From Chamaelirium japonicum (taxonomy: Eukaryota; Streptophyta; Magnoliopsida; Liliales; Melanthiaceae), in assembly GCA_947650365.1 (NCBI GenBank), contig OX393553.1:40781949-40845948 (forward strand): a DNA stretch of 64,000 nt, in the 5' to 3' direction. Made by a program: the position numbers and the translations under genes. Below, in pieces: positions 13,385-26,138 of this stretch. The notes under the pieces are model-generated. The model saw only the letters and a program-made list of their open reading frames with translations. It had not been told where the DNA came from and made no database searches. Every line of letters starts with the position of its first letter. The first letter of the stretch is position 1.

Positions 13385-14806
13385 CGTACAATCCATTCTA
13401 TTTCATTCGTACGATCCATTCTTACTCATTAGCATGATCCATTCTAATTCATTCGTACAATCCATTCTAATTCATTCGCACGATCCATTCGAATTGTCTC
13501 ATACGATCCATTCTAATTCATTCGTATGATCCATTCTAATTCATTCATACCATCCATTCAAATTCATTCGTACGATCCATTCTAATTCATTCGTACAATC
13601 CATTCTATTTTATTCGTACGATCCATTCTAATTCATTCGTACGATCCATTCTATTTCATTCGTACGATCCATTCTAATTCATTCCTATGATCCATTCTAA
13701 AGCATTCGTACGATCCATTCTAATTCATTCGTACGATCAATTCTAATTCATTCGTATGATCTATTCTAATTTATTCATACAATCCATTCATACTCATTCG
13801 TATGATCCATTCTAATTCATTCGCACGAATATATACATTCTAATTCATTCGTACGATACATTCTATTTCATTCGTACGATCCATTCTTACTCATTCGTAC
13901 GATCCATTCTAATTCATTCATACGATCCATTCTAATTCATTCGTACGATCCATTCTAATTCATTCGTACAATCCATTCTATTTCATTCGTACGATACATT
14001 CTAATTCATTCATACGATCCATTCTAATTCGTTCATACGATCCATTCTAATTCATTCGTACAATCCATTCTATTTTATTCGTACGATCCATTCTATTTTA
14101 TTCGTACGATCCATTCTTCCTCATTCGTATGATCCATTCTAATTCATTCGTACGATCCATTCAAATTCATTTGTACGATCCATTCTAATTCCTTCGTATG
14201 ATCCATTCTAATACATTCATACGATCCATTCTAATTCATTCGTTATGATCTATTCTAATTCATTTGTACGATCCATTCTAATTTATTCGCACGAATGTAT
14301 CCATTCTAATTCATTCGCACGATCTATTCTAATTCATTCATACGATCCATTCTAATTCATTTGCACGAATGTGTCCATTCTAATTCATTTGTATGATCCA
14401 TTCTAATTCATTCGCACGAATGAATCCATTCTAATTCCTTCGTACGATCCATTCTAATTCATTCATACAATCCATTCTAATTCATTCGCACACGATCCAT
14501 TCTAATTCATTCGTACGTTCCATTCTAATTCATTAGCACGATCCATGCTAATTCATTCGTACGATCCATTCGAATTCACTCATACGATCCATTCTTACTC
14601 ATTCGTATGATCCATTCTAATTCATTCGCACGATCGTGCGAATGTATCCATTCTAATTCATTCATACGATCCATTCTAATTCTTTCGCACAATCTATTCT
14701 AATTCATTCGCACGATCCATTCTAATTCATTCGTATGATCCATTCTAATTTATTCGCACAATCTATTCTAATTCATTCGCACGAACCATTCTAATTAATT
14801 CGTACG
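13385..14806 (+). repeat. Plus-sense satellite block 17
   Basis: Contains a 22-bp perfect palindrome at 14623-14644, identical to the one at 441-462. It ends CGTACG before TTCGTGCTAG. Confidence 0.9.
14623..14644. repeat. 22-bp perfect palindrome, second copy
   Basis: Identical to 441-462 in sequence and in the ATGTATCC that follows. A third copy at 19707-19728 has one changed base (ATCATG). Confidence 0.88.
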
Positions 14807-15371
14807 TTCGTGCTAGTGAATTAGAATGGATTGTACGAATAAATTAGAATAGATCGTACGAATGAATAAGAATGGATCGTACGAATGAATTAGAATAGAT
14901 TGTGCGAATGAATTAGAATGGATCGTACGAATGAATTAGAATGGATCGTACGAATGAATTAGAATGGATACATTCGTGCGAATGAATTAGAATGGATCGT
15001 ACGAATGAGTAATAATGGATCGTACGAATGAAATAGAGTTGATTGTACGAATGAATTATAATGGATTCATTCGTGCGAATGAATTAGAATGGATCGTGCG
15101 AATGAATTAGAATGGATCGTATGAATGAATTAGAATGGATACATTCGTATGAATGAATTAGAATGGATCGTGCGAATGAATTAGAATGGATCGTACGAAT
15201 GAATTAGAATGGATCGTATGAATGAATTAGAATGGATCGTACGAATGAATTAGAATGGATCGTACGAATGAATTAGAATGGATACATTCGTGCGAATGAA
15301 TTAGAATGGATAATACGAATGAGTAAGAATGGATCGTACGAATGAAATAGAATAGATTGTACGAATGAATT

Positions 15372-15580
15372 AGAATGGATCGTACGAATGAATTAGAATA
15401 GATTGTGCGAATGAATTTGAATGGATCGTACGAATGGATCAAACGAATGAATTAGAATGGATCGTATGAATGAATTGGCATGGATCGTGCTAAGGAATTA
15501 GAATGGAACGTACGAATGAATTAGAATAGATTATGCGAATGAATTAGAATGGATCGTACGAACGAATTAGAATGGATACA
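15372..15580 (-). repeat. 271-bp offset duplication, copy 1
   Basis: Carries the rare order GAATTTG, CGAATGGATC, TTGGCATGG, GGAACG, GATTATGCG, CGAACG. All of these recur 271 bp downstream without indels. Confidence 0.85.
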
Positions 15581-15642
15581 TTCGTGTGAATGAATTAGAA
15601 TGTATCGTACGAATGAATTCGAATAGATCGTACGAATGAATT

Positions 15643-15851
15643 AGAATGGATCGTACGAATGTATTAGAATAGATTGTGCGAATGAATTTGAATGGATCGT
15701 ACGAATGGATCATACGAATGAATTAGAATGGATCGTATGAATGAATTAGCATGGATCGTGCTAATGAATTAGAATGGAACGTACGAATGAATTAGAATAG
15801 ATTATGCGAATGAATTAGAATGGATCGTACGAACGAATTAGAATGGATAAA
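15643..15851 (-). repeat. 271-bp offset duplication, copy 2
   Basis: Second copy of 15372-15580, with a handful of substitutions. It diverges at GATAAATTCATGC. Confidence 0.85.
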
Positions 15852-15882
15852 TTCATGCAAATGAATTAGAATGGATTGTATG

Positions 15883-16519
15883 TCGTACGATCCAATCTTA
15901 CTAATTAGCACGATCCATTCTAATTCATTCGCACGATCCATTCTATTTCATTAATACGATCCATTCTAATTCATTTGTACGACGCACGATCCATTCTAAT
16001 TCATTCATACGATCCAATCTAATTCATTCATACGATCCATTCTAATACATTCGTACGATCCACTCTAATTCATTAGCACGATCCAGTCTAATTCATTCGT
16101 ACGATCCATTCTAATTCATTCGTACGATCCATTCTAATTCAATCGCACGATCAATTCTAATTCATTCATACAATCCTTTGTAATTCTTTCACGCGATCCA
16201 TTCTAATTCATTCGTACGATCCATTCTAATTCATTCGTACAATCCATTCTATTTCATTCGTATGATCCATTCTTACTCATTCGTACGATCTATTCTAATT
16301 CATTCGTACGATCCATTCTAATTCATTCGTACGATCTATTCTAATTCATTCGTACGATCCATACTAATTCATTCGTATGATCCATTCTAATTCATTCGCA
16401 CGAATGTATCCATTCTAATTCATTCGTACGATCCATTCTAATTCATTCGTACAATCCATTCTAATTCATTCATACGATCCAATCTAATTCATAAGTACGA
16501 TCCATTCTTACTCATTCGT
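15883..16519 (+). repeat. Plus-sense satellite block 19
   Basis: Starts after TATGTCGTACGATCC and includes a 30-bp unit (CGACGCACGATCC) near 15981. It ends at the centre of the CGTACG palindrome at 16517-16522. Confidence 0.9.
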
Positions 16520-16690
16520 ACGAATGAATTAGAATGGATCGTATGAATGAATTAGAATAGATCGTACGAATGAATTAGAATGGATCGTACGAAAGAATTA
16601 GAATGGATCGTGCGAATGAATTAGAATGGATCATACGAATGAATTAGAATGGATACATTCGTGCGAATGAATTAGAATGGATCATACGAA
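16520..16690 (-). repeat. Minus-sense satellite block 20
   Basis: About seven minus-sense units bounded by CGTACG on the left and CATACGAA|CGATCC on the right. Confidence 0.88.
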
Positions 16691-16868
16691 CGATCCATTC
16701 TTACTCATTCGTATGATCCATTCTAATTCATTCGCACGAATATATCCATTCTAATTCATTCGTACGATCCATTCTAATTCATTCATACGATCCATTCTAA
16801 TTCATTCATACGATCCATTCTAATTCATTCGCACGATCCATTCTAATTCATTCGTACGACGTACGATC
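16691..16868 (+). repeat. Plus-sense satellite block 21
   Basis: About seven plus-sense units. The right end (CGTACGACGTACGATCAATCG) is a scrambled junction. Confidence 0.86.
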
Positions 16869-17899
16869 AATCGTATGAATGAATTAGAATGGATCGTATG
16901 AATGAATTAGAATGGATATATTCGTGCAAATGAATTAGAATGGATCATACGAATGAGTAAGAATGGATTGTATGAATGAATTAGAATGGATGGTATGAAT
17001 GAATTAGAAAGCATCGTGCGAATGAATTCGAATGATCGTGCAAATGAAATAGAATGGATACAAATGAATTAGAATGGATCATACGAATGAATTAGAATGG
17101 ATCGTATGAGTGAATTCGAATGGATCCTGCGAATGAATTAGAATGGATTGTACGAATGAATTAGAATGGATCGGATACATTCGTGCGAATGAATTAGAAT
17201 GGATCGTGCGAATGAATTAGAATGGATCGTACAAATGAATTAGAATGGATCGTAGGAATGAAATAGAATGGATCGTACAAATGAATTAGAATGGATACAT
17301 TCGTGCGAATGAATTAGAATGGATCGTATGAATGAATTAGAATGGATCGTACGAATGAATTAGAATGGATCGTACGAATGAATTAGAATGGATACATTCA
17401 TGCGAATGAATTAGAATAGATCAGACGAATGAGTAAGAATGGATCGTACGAATGAAATAGAATGGATCGTACGAAGGAATTAGAATGGATCATACGAATG
17501 AATTAGAATGGATCGTATGAATGAATTAGAATGGATTGTACGAATGAATTAGAATGGATACATTCGTGCGAATGAATAAGAATGGATTATACGAATGAAA
17601 TAGAATGGATCGTATGAATTAGAATGGATCGTACGAAGGAATTAGAATGGATACATTCGTGCGAATGAATTAGAATGGATCGTACGAATGACTAAGAATG
17701 ATTCGTACGAAGGAATTAGAATGGATCGTACGAACGAATTAGAATGGATACATTTGTGCGAATGAATTAGAATGGATCGTAGGAATGAGTAAGAATGGAT
17801 CGTACGAAGGAATTAGAATGGATCGTACGAAGGATTTAGAATGGATCATACGAATGAATTAGAATGGATCGTATGAATGAATTAGATTGGATCGTATGA
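16869..17899 (-). repeat. Minus-sense satellite block 22
   Basis: Its first ~490 bp match 7020-7500 at a fixed offset of 9,856 bp. A 19-bp unit lies near 17611 and the marker GATTCGTACGAAGG at 17700. Confidence 0.9.
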
Positions 17900-20775
17900 C
17901 AACGATCCAATCTAATTCATTCATACGATCCATTCTAATTCATTCGCACGATCCATTCTAATTTATTCGCACGATCCATTCTAATTCATTCATAAGATCC
18001 AATCTAATTCATTCATACGATCTATTCTAATTCATTCGCTCGAATGTATCCATCTATTTCATTCGTATGATCCATTCTAATTCATTCGCATTATCCATTC
18101 TAATTCATTCATACGATCCATTCTAATTCATTCGCACAATCTATTCTAATTCATTCGTTACGATCCATTCTAATTCCTTCGTACGATTAATTCTATTTCA
18201 TTCGTACGATCCATTCTTACTCATTCGTACGATCCATTCTAATTCATTCACACCAATGTATCCATTCTAATTCCTTCGTACGATCCATTCTAATTCCTTC
18301 GTACGAATCAGTCTTACTCATTCGTACGATCCATTCTAATTCATTCGCACGAATGTATCCATTCTAATTCATTCGTACGATCCATTCTAATTCCTTCGTA
18401 CGAACCATTCTTATTCATTCGTACGATCCCTTCTAATTTATTCGCACGATCCAATCTAATTCATTCGTACGATCCATTCTAATTCATTCATACGATCCAT
18501 TCTAATTCATTCATATGATCTATTCTAACTCTTTCGCACGATCCATTCTTACTCATTCGTATGATTTATTCTAATTCATTCGCATGAATGTATCCATTCT
18601 ACTTCATTCATACGATCCATTCTAATTCATTCGTACGATCCATTCTAATTCATTCGCACGAATGTATCCATTCTAATTCACTCGTACGATCCATTCTAAT
18701 TCATTCGCATGATCCATTCTAATTCATTCGCACAATCTATTCTAATTCATTCGTACGATCCCTTCTAATTCATTCATACGATCTATTCTAATTCATTCGT
18801 ACGATCCATTCTAATTCATTCGCACAATCTATTCTAATTCATTCGTACGATCCATTCTAATTTATTCGTACGATCTATTCTAATTCATTCGTACGGTACA
18901 TTCTAATTCTAATTCATTCATACGATCCAATCTAATTCATAAGTACGATCCATTCTTACTCATTCGTATGATCCATTCTAATTCATTCGCACGAATGTAT
19001 CCATTCTAATTCATTCGTACCATCCATTCTAATTCACTCGTACGATCCATTCTAATTCATTCGTACGATCCATTCTAATTCCTTCGTACGATCCATTCTA
19101 ATTCATTCATACGATCCATTCTAATTCATTCGTACGTTCCATTCTAATTCCTTCATACAATCCATTCTAATTCCTTCGTTTGATCCATTCTAATTCCTTT
19201 GTACGACCCATTATATTTCATTCGTATGACCCATTCTAATTCCTTTGTACGATCCATTCTAATTCATTCGTATGATCCATTCTAATTCATTCGTACGATC
19301 CATTAGAATTCATTCGTACGATCCATTCTAATTCATTCGTACGATCCATTCTAATTCATTCGTACAATCCATTCTATTTTATTCGTACGATCCATTCTAA
19401 TTTATTCATACGATCCATTCTAATTCATTCGTACGATCTATTCTATTTCATTCGTACAATCCATTCTATTTCATTCGTACGATCCATTCTTACTCATTCG
19501 TATGATCCATTCTAATTCATTCGTACGATCCATTCTAATTCATTCGTACGATCCATTCTAATTCGTTCGCACGAATGTATCCATTCTAATTAATTCGTAC
19601 GATCCATTCTAATTCCTTAGCACGATCCATGCTAATTCATTCGTACGATCCATTCTAATTCATTCGCACGATCCATTCTAATTCATTCATATGATTCATT
19701 CTAATTCATTCGCACGATCATGCGAATGTATCCATTGTATTTCATTTATTCGATCCATTCTAATTTATTCGCACGAATGTATCCATTCTAATTCATTCGT
19801 ACGATCCATTCTAATTCATTCGCACGATCCATTCTAATTCATTCATACGATCCATTCTAATTCATTCGCACGAATGTATCCATTCTAATTCATTCATACG
19901 ATCTATTCTAATTCCTTCGTACGATCCATTCTAATTCCTTCGTACGATCCATTCTAATTCCTTCGAATGTATCCATTCTAATTCTTTCGTACGATCCATT
20001 CTAATTCATTCGTACGATCCATTCTTACTCATTCGTACGATCCATTCTAATTCATTCGCACGAATGTATCCACTCTAATTCATTCGTACGATCCATTCTA
20101 ATTCATTCATTCGTACGATCCATTCTTATTAATTCGTACGATCCATTCTAATTCATTCGTACGATCCAATCTAATTCATTCGGACAATCCATTCTATTTC
20201 ATTCGTACGATCTATTCTTACTCATTCGTATGATCCATTCTAATTCATTCGCACGAATGTATCCATTCTAATTTATTCGTACGACCCATTCTAATTCATT
20301 AATACGATCCAATCTAATTCATTCATGCGATCCATTATAATTCATTCGCACGAATGTATCCATTCTAATTCATTCGTACGATCCATTCTTATTCATTCGT
20401 ACAATCTATTCTAATTCATTCGCACGATCCATTCTAATTCATTCGCACCATTCTAATTCATTCGTACGATCCATTCTAATTCATTCGTACGATCCATTCT
20501 AATTCATTCATACAATCCATTCTAATTCTTTCACACGATCTATTCTAATTCATTCGTACGATCCATTCTAATTCATTCGTACGATCCATTCTAATTCATT
20601 CGTACGATCCATTCTATTTCATTCGTACGATCCATTCTAGTTCATTTATACGATCCATTCTAATTCATTCATACAATTCATTCTAATTCATTCGCACGAA
20701 TTTATCCATTCTAATTCATTCATACGATCCATTCGAATTCATTCGCACGAACGTATCCATTCTAATTCTTTTGCA
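17900..20775 (+). repeat. Plus-sense satellite block 23
   Basis: The second-longest plus-sense run. The right ~1.2 kb match 290-1486, including a mutated copy (19707-19728) of the 22-bp palindrome. Confidence 0.9.
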
Positions 20776-21198
20776 CGAATGAATTAGAATGGATCGTGCG
20801 AATGAATTAGAATGGATCGTACGAATTAATTAGAATGGATCGTATGAATGAATTAGAATAGATCGTACGAATGAATAAGAATGGATCGTACGAATGAATG
20901 AATTAGAATGGATCGTGTGAATGAATTAAAATTGATCGTGCGAATGAATTCGAATGGATCGTACGAATGAATTAGAATGGATACATTCGTGCGAATGAAT
21001 TAGAATGGATCATACGAATGAATTAGAGTGGATCGTGTGAAAGAATTAGAATGGATTGTATGAATGAATTAGAATGGATCGTATGAATGAATTAGAATGG
21101 ATCGTGCGAATGAATTAGAATGGATCGTACGAATGAATTAGAATGGATTGTACGAATGAAGTAGAATGGATCGTATGAATGAATTAGAATGGATCGTG
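20776..21198 (-). repeat. Minus-sense satellite block 24
   Basis: Its left end matches block 2 and its right end matches block 10. So it appears to join two places that lie about 3 kb apart in the left copy. Confidence 0.9.
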
Positions 21199-22954
21199 TA
21201 TCCATTCTAATTCATTCGTACGATCCATTCTAATTCATAAGTACGATCCATTCTAATTCATTCATACGATCCATTATAATTCATTCGCACGAATGTATCC
21301 ATTCTAATTCATTCGTACGATCCATTCTATTTCATTCGTACGAACCATTCTAATTCATTCATACGATCCATTCTAATTCATTCGTAGGATCCATTCTAAT
21401 TCATTCATACGATCCATTCTAATTCAGTCGCACGAATGTAACCATTCTAATTCATTCGTATGATCCATTCTATTTCATTCGTATGATCTATTCTAATTCA
21501 TTCGTACGATCCATTCTAATTCATTCGCACGATCCATTCTTATTCATTCGCATGAATGTATCAGATCCATTCTAATTCATTCGTACAATCCATTCTAATT
21601 CATTCGCACGATCCATTCGAATTCACTCATACGATCCATTCTAATTCATTCGTATGATCCATTCTAATTCATTTGTATCCATTCTATTTCATTCGCACGA
21701 TCCATTCGAATTCATTCGCACGATCCATTCTAATTCATTCATACGATCCATTCTAATTCATTCATACAATGCATTCTTACTGATTCGTATGATCCATTCT
21801 AATTCATTTGCACGGATATATGCATTCTAATTCATTCATATGATCCATTCTAATTCATTCATACGATCTATTCTAATTCTTTCGCACGAATGTATCCATT
21901 CTAATTCATTCGTACGATCCATTCTAATTCCTTTGTACGACCCATTATATTTCATTTGTATGATCCATTCTAATTCCTTTGTACGATCAATTCTAATTGA
22001 TTCATACGATCCATTCTAATACATTCGTACGATCCATTCTAATTCATTCGTACGATCCATTCTAATTCATTCATACAATCCATTCTATTTCATTCGTATG
22101 ATCTATTCAAATTCACTCATACGATCCATTCTAATTCATTCGTATGATCCATTCTAATTCATTCGTACAATCCATTCTAATTCATTCGCACGAATGTATC
22201 CATTCTAATTCATTCATACGATCCATTCTAATTCATTCGTACGATCCATTCTAATTCATTCGTACAATCCATTCTATTTCATTCGTACGATCCATTCTTA
22301 CTCATTCGAATAATCCATTCTAATTCATTCGCACGAATGTATCCATTCTAATTCATTCGTACGATCCATTCTAATTTATTCGTACGATCCATTCTAATTC
22401 ATTCATACGATCCATTCTAATTCATTCATACCATCCATTCTAATTCATTCGCACGAATGTATCCATTCTAATTCATTCGTACGATCCATTCTAATTCATT
22501 CGTACGATCCATTCTAATTCATTAGCACGATACATTCTAATTCATTCGTACAATCCATTCTATTTTATTCGTACGATCCATTCTTACTCATTCGTACGAT
22601 CCATTCTAATTCATTCGCACGAATGTATCCATTCTAATTCCTTCGTATGATCCATTCTAATTCATACGATCCATTCTATTTCATTCGTACGATCCATTCT
22701 TACTCATTAGCACGATCCATTCTAATTTATTCGTACAATATATTCTAATTCATTCGCACGATCCTTTCTAATTCATTCATACGATCCATTCTAATTCATT
22801 CATACGATCTATTCTAATTCATTCATACGATCCAATCTAATTCATTCATACGATCCATTCTAATTCATTCGTACGAATGTATCCATTCTAATTCATTCAT
22901 ACGATCCATTCTAATTCATTCGCACGAATGTATCCATTCTAATTCATTCGTACA
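21199..22954 (+). repeat. Plus-sense satellite block 25
   Basis: Collinear with block 11. It has the GAATTCACTC landmark at about 21560-21725 and a 19-bp unit near 22662. It ends in TACATGTA. Confidence 0.9.
21560..21725 (+). repeat. Multi-unit landmark (GAATTCACTC / 20-bp unit), plus sense
   Basis: Ordered variants: a junction-like GATCC, CGTACAATCC, CGCACGATCC, CGAATTCACTC, CATACG, CGTATG, a 20-bp unit TTTGTATCC with CTATTTC, and CGCACG with CGAATTCATTC. Plus-sense copies lie at about 2700-2850, 5360-5530, 11745-11885 and 34920-35060. Confidence 0.85.
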
Positions 22955-23551
22955 TGTATGAATGAATTAGAATGGATCATGCGAATGAATTAGAATGGAT
23001 CGTACGAATAAATTAGAATGGATCGTACGAATGAGTTAGAATAGAAACATTCGTGCGAATGAATTAGAATGGATCGTACGAATGAATTAGAATGGATCGT
23101 ACGAATGAAATAGAATGAATCGTACGAATGATGAATTAGAATGGATCGTATGAATGAATTAGAATGGATCGTACGAATGAAATAGAATGGATTGTATGAA
23201 TGAATTAGAATGGATCGTATAAATGGATTAGAATGGATCGTACGAATGAATTAGAATGGATCGTACGAATGAATTAGAATGGATCGGATACATTCGTGCG
23301 AATGAATTAGAATGGATCGTGCGAATGATTTAGAATGGATCATACGAATGAATTAGAATGGATCGTACGAATGAAATAGAATGGATCGTATGAATGATTT
23401 AGAATGGATATATTCGTGCGAATGAATTAGAATGGATCGTATGAATGAATTAGAATGGATCGTACGAATGAATTAGAATAGATCGTACGAATGAATTAGA
23501 ATTGATACATTCGTGCGAATGAATTAGAAAAGATCATACGAATGAGTCAGA
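22955..23551 (-). repeat. Minus-sense satellite block 26
   Basis: Collinear with block 12 but 399 bp shorter. Shared rare features are the GATGAATTAG insertion and the AGATCT right end. Confidence 0.9.
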
Positions 23552-25505
23552 TCTAATTCCTTCGTACGATCCATTCTAATTCATTCGTATGATCCATTCT
23601 AATTCATTCGTACGATCCATTCTAATTCATTCGTACGATCCAATCTAATTCATTCATACGATCCATTCTAATTCATTCGTACGATCCATTCTAATTCATT
23701 CGTACGATCCATTGTAATTCATTCGCACGAATGTATCCATTCTAATTCATTCGTACGATCCATTCTAATTCATTCGCACGATCCATTCTAATTCATTCGT
23801 ACGATCTATTCTATTTCATTCATACGATCCATTCTAATTCATTCATACTATCCATTCTAATTCATTCATACGATCTATTCTAATTCATTCATACGATCCA
23901 ATCTAATTCATTCATACGATCCATTCTAATTCATTCGTACGATCCATTCTAATTCCTTCGTACAATCCATTCTAATTCATTCGTACGATCCATTCTAATT
24001 TATTTCGTACAATCGCACGATCCATTCTAATTCATTCGCACCATTCCAATTCATTCGCACAATCTATTCTAATTCATTCTTACGATCCATTCTAATTCAT
24101 TCGTACGATCCATTCTAATTCATTCGTACGATAAATTCTAATTCATTCATACGATGCAATCTAATTCATAAGTACGATCCATTCTTACTCATTCGTATGA
24201 TCCATTCTAATTCATTCGCATGGATCCATTCTAATTCACGTACGATCCATTCTAATTCCTTTGTACGAACCATTATATTTCATTCGTATGATCCATTCTA
24301 ATTCCTTTGTACGATCCATTCTAATTCATTCATACGATCCATTCTAATTCATTCGCACGATCCATTCTAATTCATTCGCACGATCCATTCTAATTCATTC
24401 ATACGATCCATTCTAATTCATTCGCACGATCCATTCTAATTCATTCGCACCATTCTAATTCATTCGCACAATCTATTCTAATTCATTCGTACGATCAATT
24501 CTAATTCATTCGTACGATCCATTCTAATTCATTCGTACGATCTATTCTAATTCATTCGTACGATCCATTCTAATTCATTCATACGATTCAATCTAATTCA
24601 TAAGTACGATCCATTCTTACTCATTCGTATGATCCATTCTAATTCATTCGCACGAATGTATCAATTCTAAATCATTCGCACGATCCATTCTAATTCATTC
24701 GTACGATCTATTCTAATTCATTCGTACAATCCATTATAATTCATTCATACGATCCATTCTAATTCCTTCGTACGATCCATTCTAATTCATTCATACGATC
24801 CATTCTAATTCATTCGTACGATCCATTCTAATTCATTCGCACAAATGTATCCATTCTAATTGATACGTACAATCCATTCTATTTCATTCGTACGATCCAT
24901 TCTTACTCATTCGTACGATCCATTCTAATTCATTCGCCTGAAGGTATCCATTCTAATTCATTCATACGATCCATTCAAATTCATTCATACAATCCATTCT
25001 AATTCTTTCACACGATCCATTCTAATTCATTCGTACGATCCATTCTAATTCATTCGTACAATCCATTCTATTTCATTCGTACGATCCATTCTTACTCATT
25101 CGTATGATCCATTCTAATTCATTCGCACGAATGTATCCATTCTAATTCATTCGTACGATCCATTCTAATTCATTCGTACGATCCATTCTAATTCATTCAT
25201 ACAATCCATTCAAATTCTTTCACACGATCCATTCTAATTCATTCGTACGATCCATTCTAATTCATTCGTACAATCCATTCTATTTCATTCGTACGATCCA
25301 TTCTTACTCATTCGTATGATCCATTCTAATTCATTCGCATGAATGTATCCATTCTAATTCATTCGTACTATCCATTCTAATTCATTCGTACTATCCATTC
25401 TAATTCCTTCATACGATCCATTCTAATTCATTTGCATGATCCATTCTAATTCATTTATACGATCCAATCTAATTCATTCATATAATCCATTCTAATTCAT
25501 TCGCA
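23552..25505 (+). repeat. Plus-sense satellite block 27
   Basis: Continues the similarity to block 13 (ACAATCGCACGATCC at 24009). From about 24218 it enters the 2.9-kb tandem unit and includes a complete 212-bp repeat at 25005-25216. Confidence 0.9.
25005..25216 (+). repeat. 212-bp higher-order repeat unit (nine monomers), plus sense
   Basis: From one CTTTCACAC to the next is 212 bp, which equals eight 23-bp units plus one 28-bp unit. In order the units carry CACACG, CGTACG, CGTACA with CTATTTC, CGTACG with CTTACTC, CGTATG, CGCACGAATGTATCC (28 bp), CGTACG, CGTACG and CATACA. The same order begins again at 25217. Intervals of 211-212 bp separate CTTTCACAC at 27825/28036 and 26770/26982. Confidence 0.88.
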
Positions 25506-26138
25506 CGAATGAAATAGAATGGATACATTCGTGCGAATGAATTAGAATGGATCGTACGAATGAGTAAGAATGGATCGTACGAATGAAATAGAATGGATTG
25601 TAGGAATAATATAGAATGGATCGTACGAATGAATTAGAATGGATCGTGTGAAAGAATTAGAATGGATTGTATGAATGAATTAGAATGGATCGTAGGAATA
25701 AATTAGAATGGATCGTACGATTGAATTAGAATGGATATATTCGTGCGAATGAAATAGAATGGAACATACGAATGAGTAAGAATGGATCATACGAATCAAA
25801 TAGAATGGATTGTACGAATGAATTAGAATGGATCGTACGAATGAATTAGAATGGATCGTGTGAAAGAATTAGAATGGATTGTATGAATGAATTAGAATGG
25901 ATCGTATGAATGGATTAGAATGGATCGTACGAATGAATTAGAATGGATACATTCGTGCGAATGAATTAGAATGGATCATACGAATGAGTAAGAAAGGATC
26001 ATACGAATGAAACAGAATGGATTATACGAATGAATTAGAATGGATTGTACGAATGAATTAGAATGGATCGTACGAATGAATTAGAATAGATTGTGCGAAT
26101 GAATTAGAATGGATACATTCGTGCGTAGAATGGATCGT
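25506..26138 (-). repeat. Minus-sense satellite block 28
   Basis: Minus-sense part of 2.9-kb copy A, with the 212-bp repeat reading backwards at 25648-25859. It ends GTGCGTAGAATGGATCG. Confidence 0.9.
25648..25859 (-). repeat. 212-bp higher-order repeat unit, minus sense
   Basis: GTGAAAG, the reverse complement of CTTTCAC, occurs at 25648 and 25860, exactly 212 bp apart. The same spacing occurs at 28545 and 28757. The units between are the reverse complement of the plus-sense order. Confidence 0.85.

Larger units (their letters stand above)
14807..15882 (-). repeat. Minus-sense satellite block 18
   Basis: Contains a duplicated segment with 271-bp offset (about 15372-15580 and 15643-15851). 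An open frame of 71 codons on the minus strand is satellite only. Confidence 0.9.
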
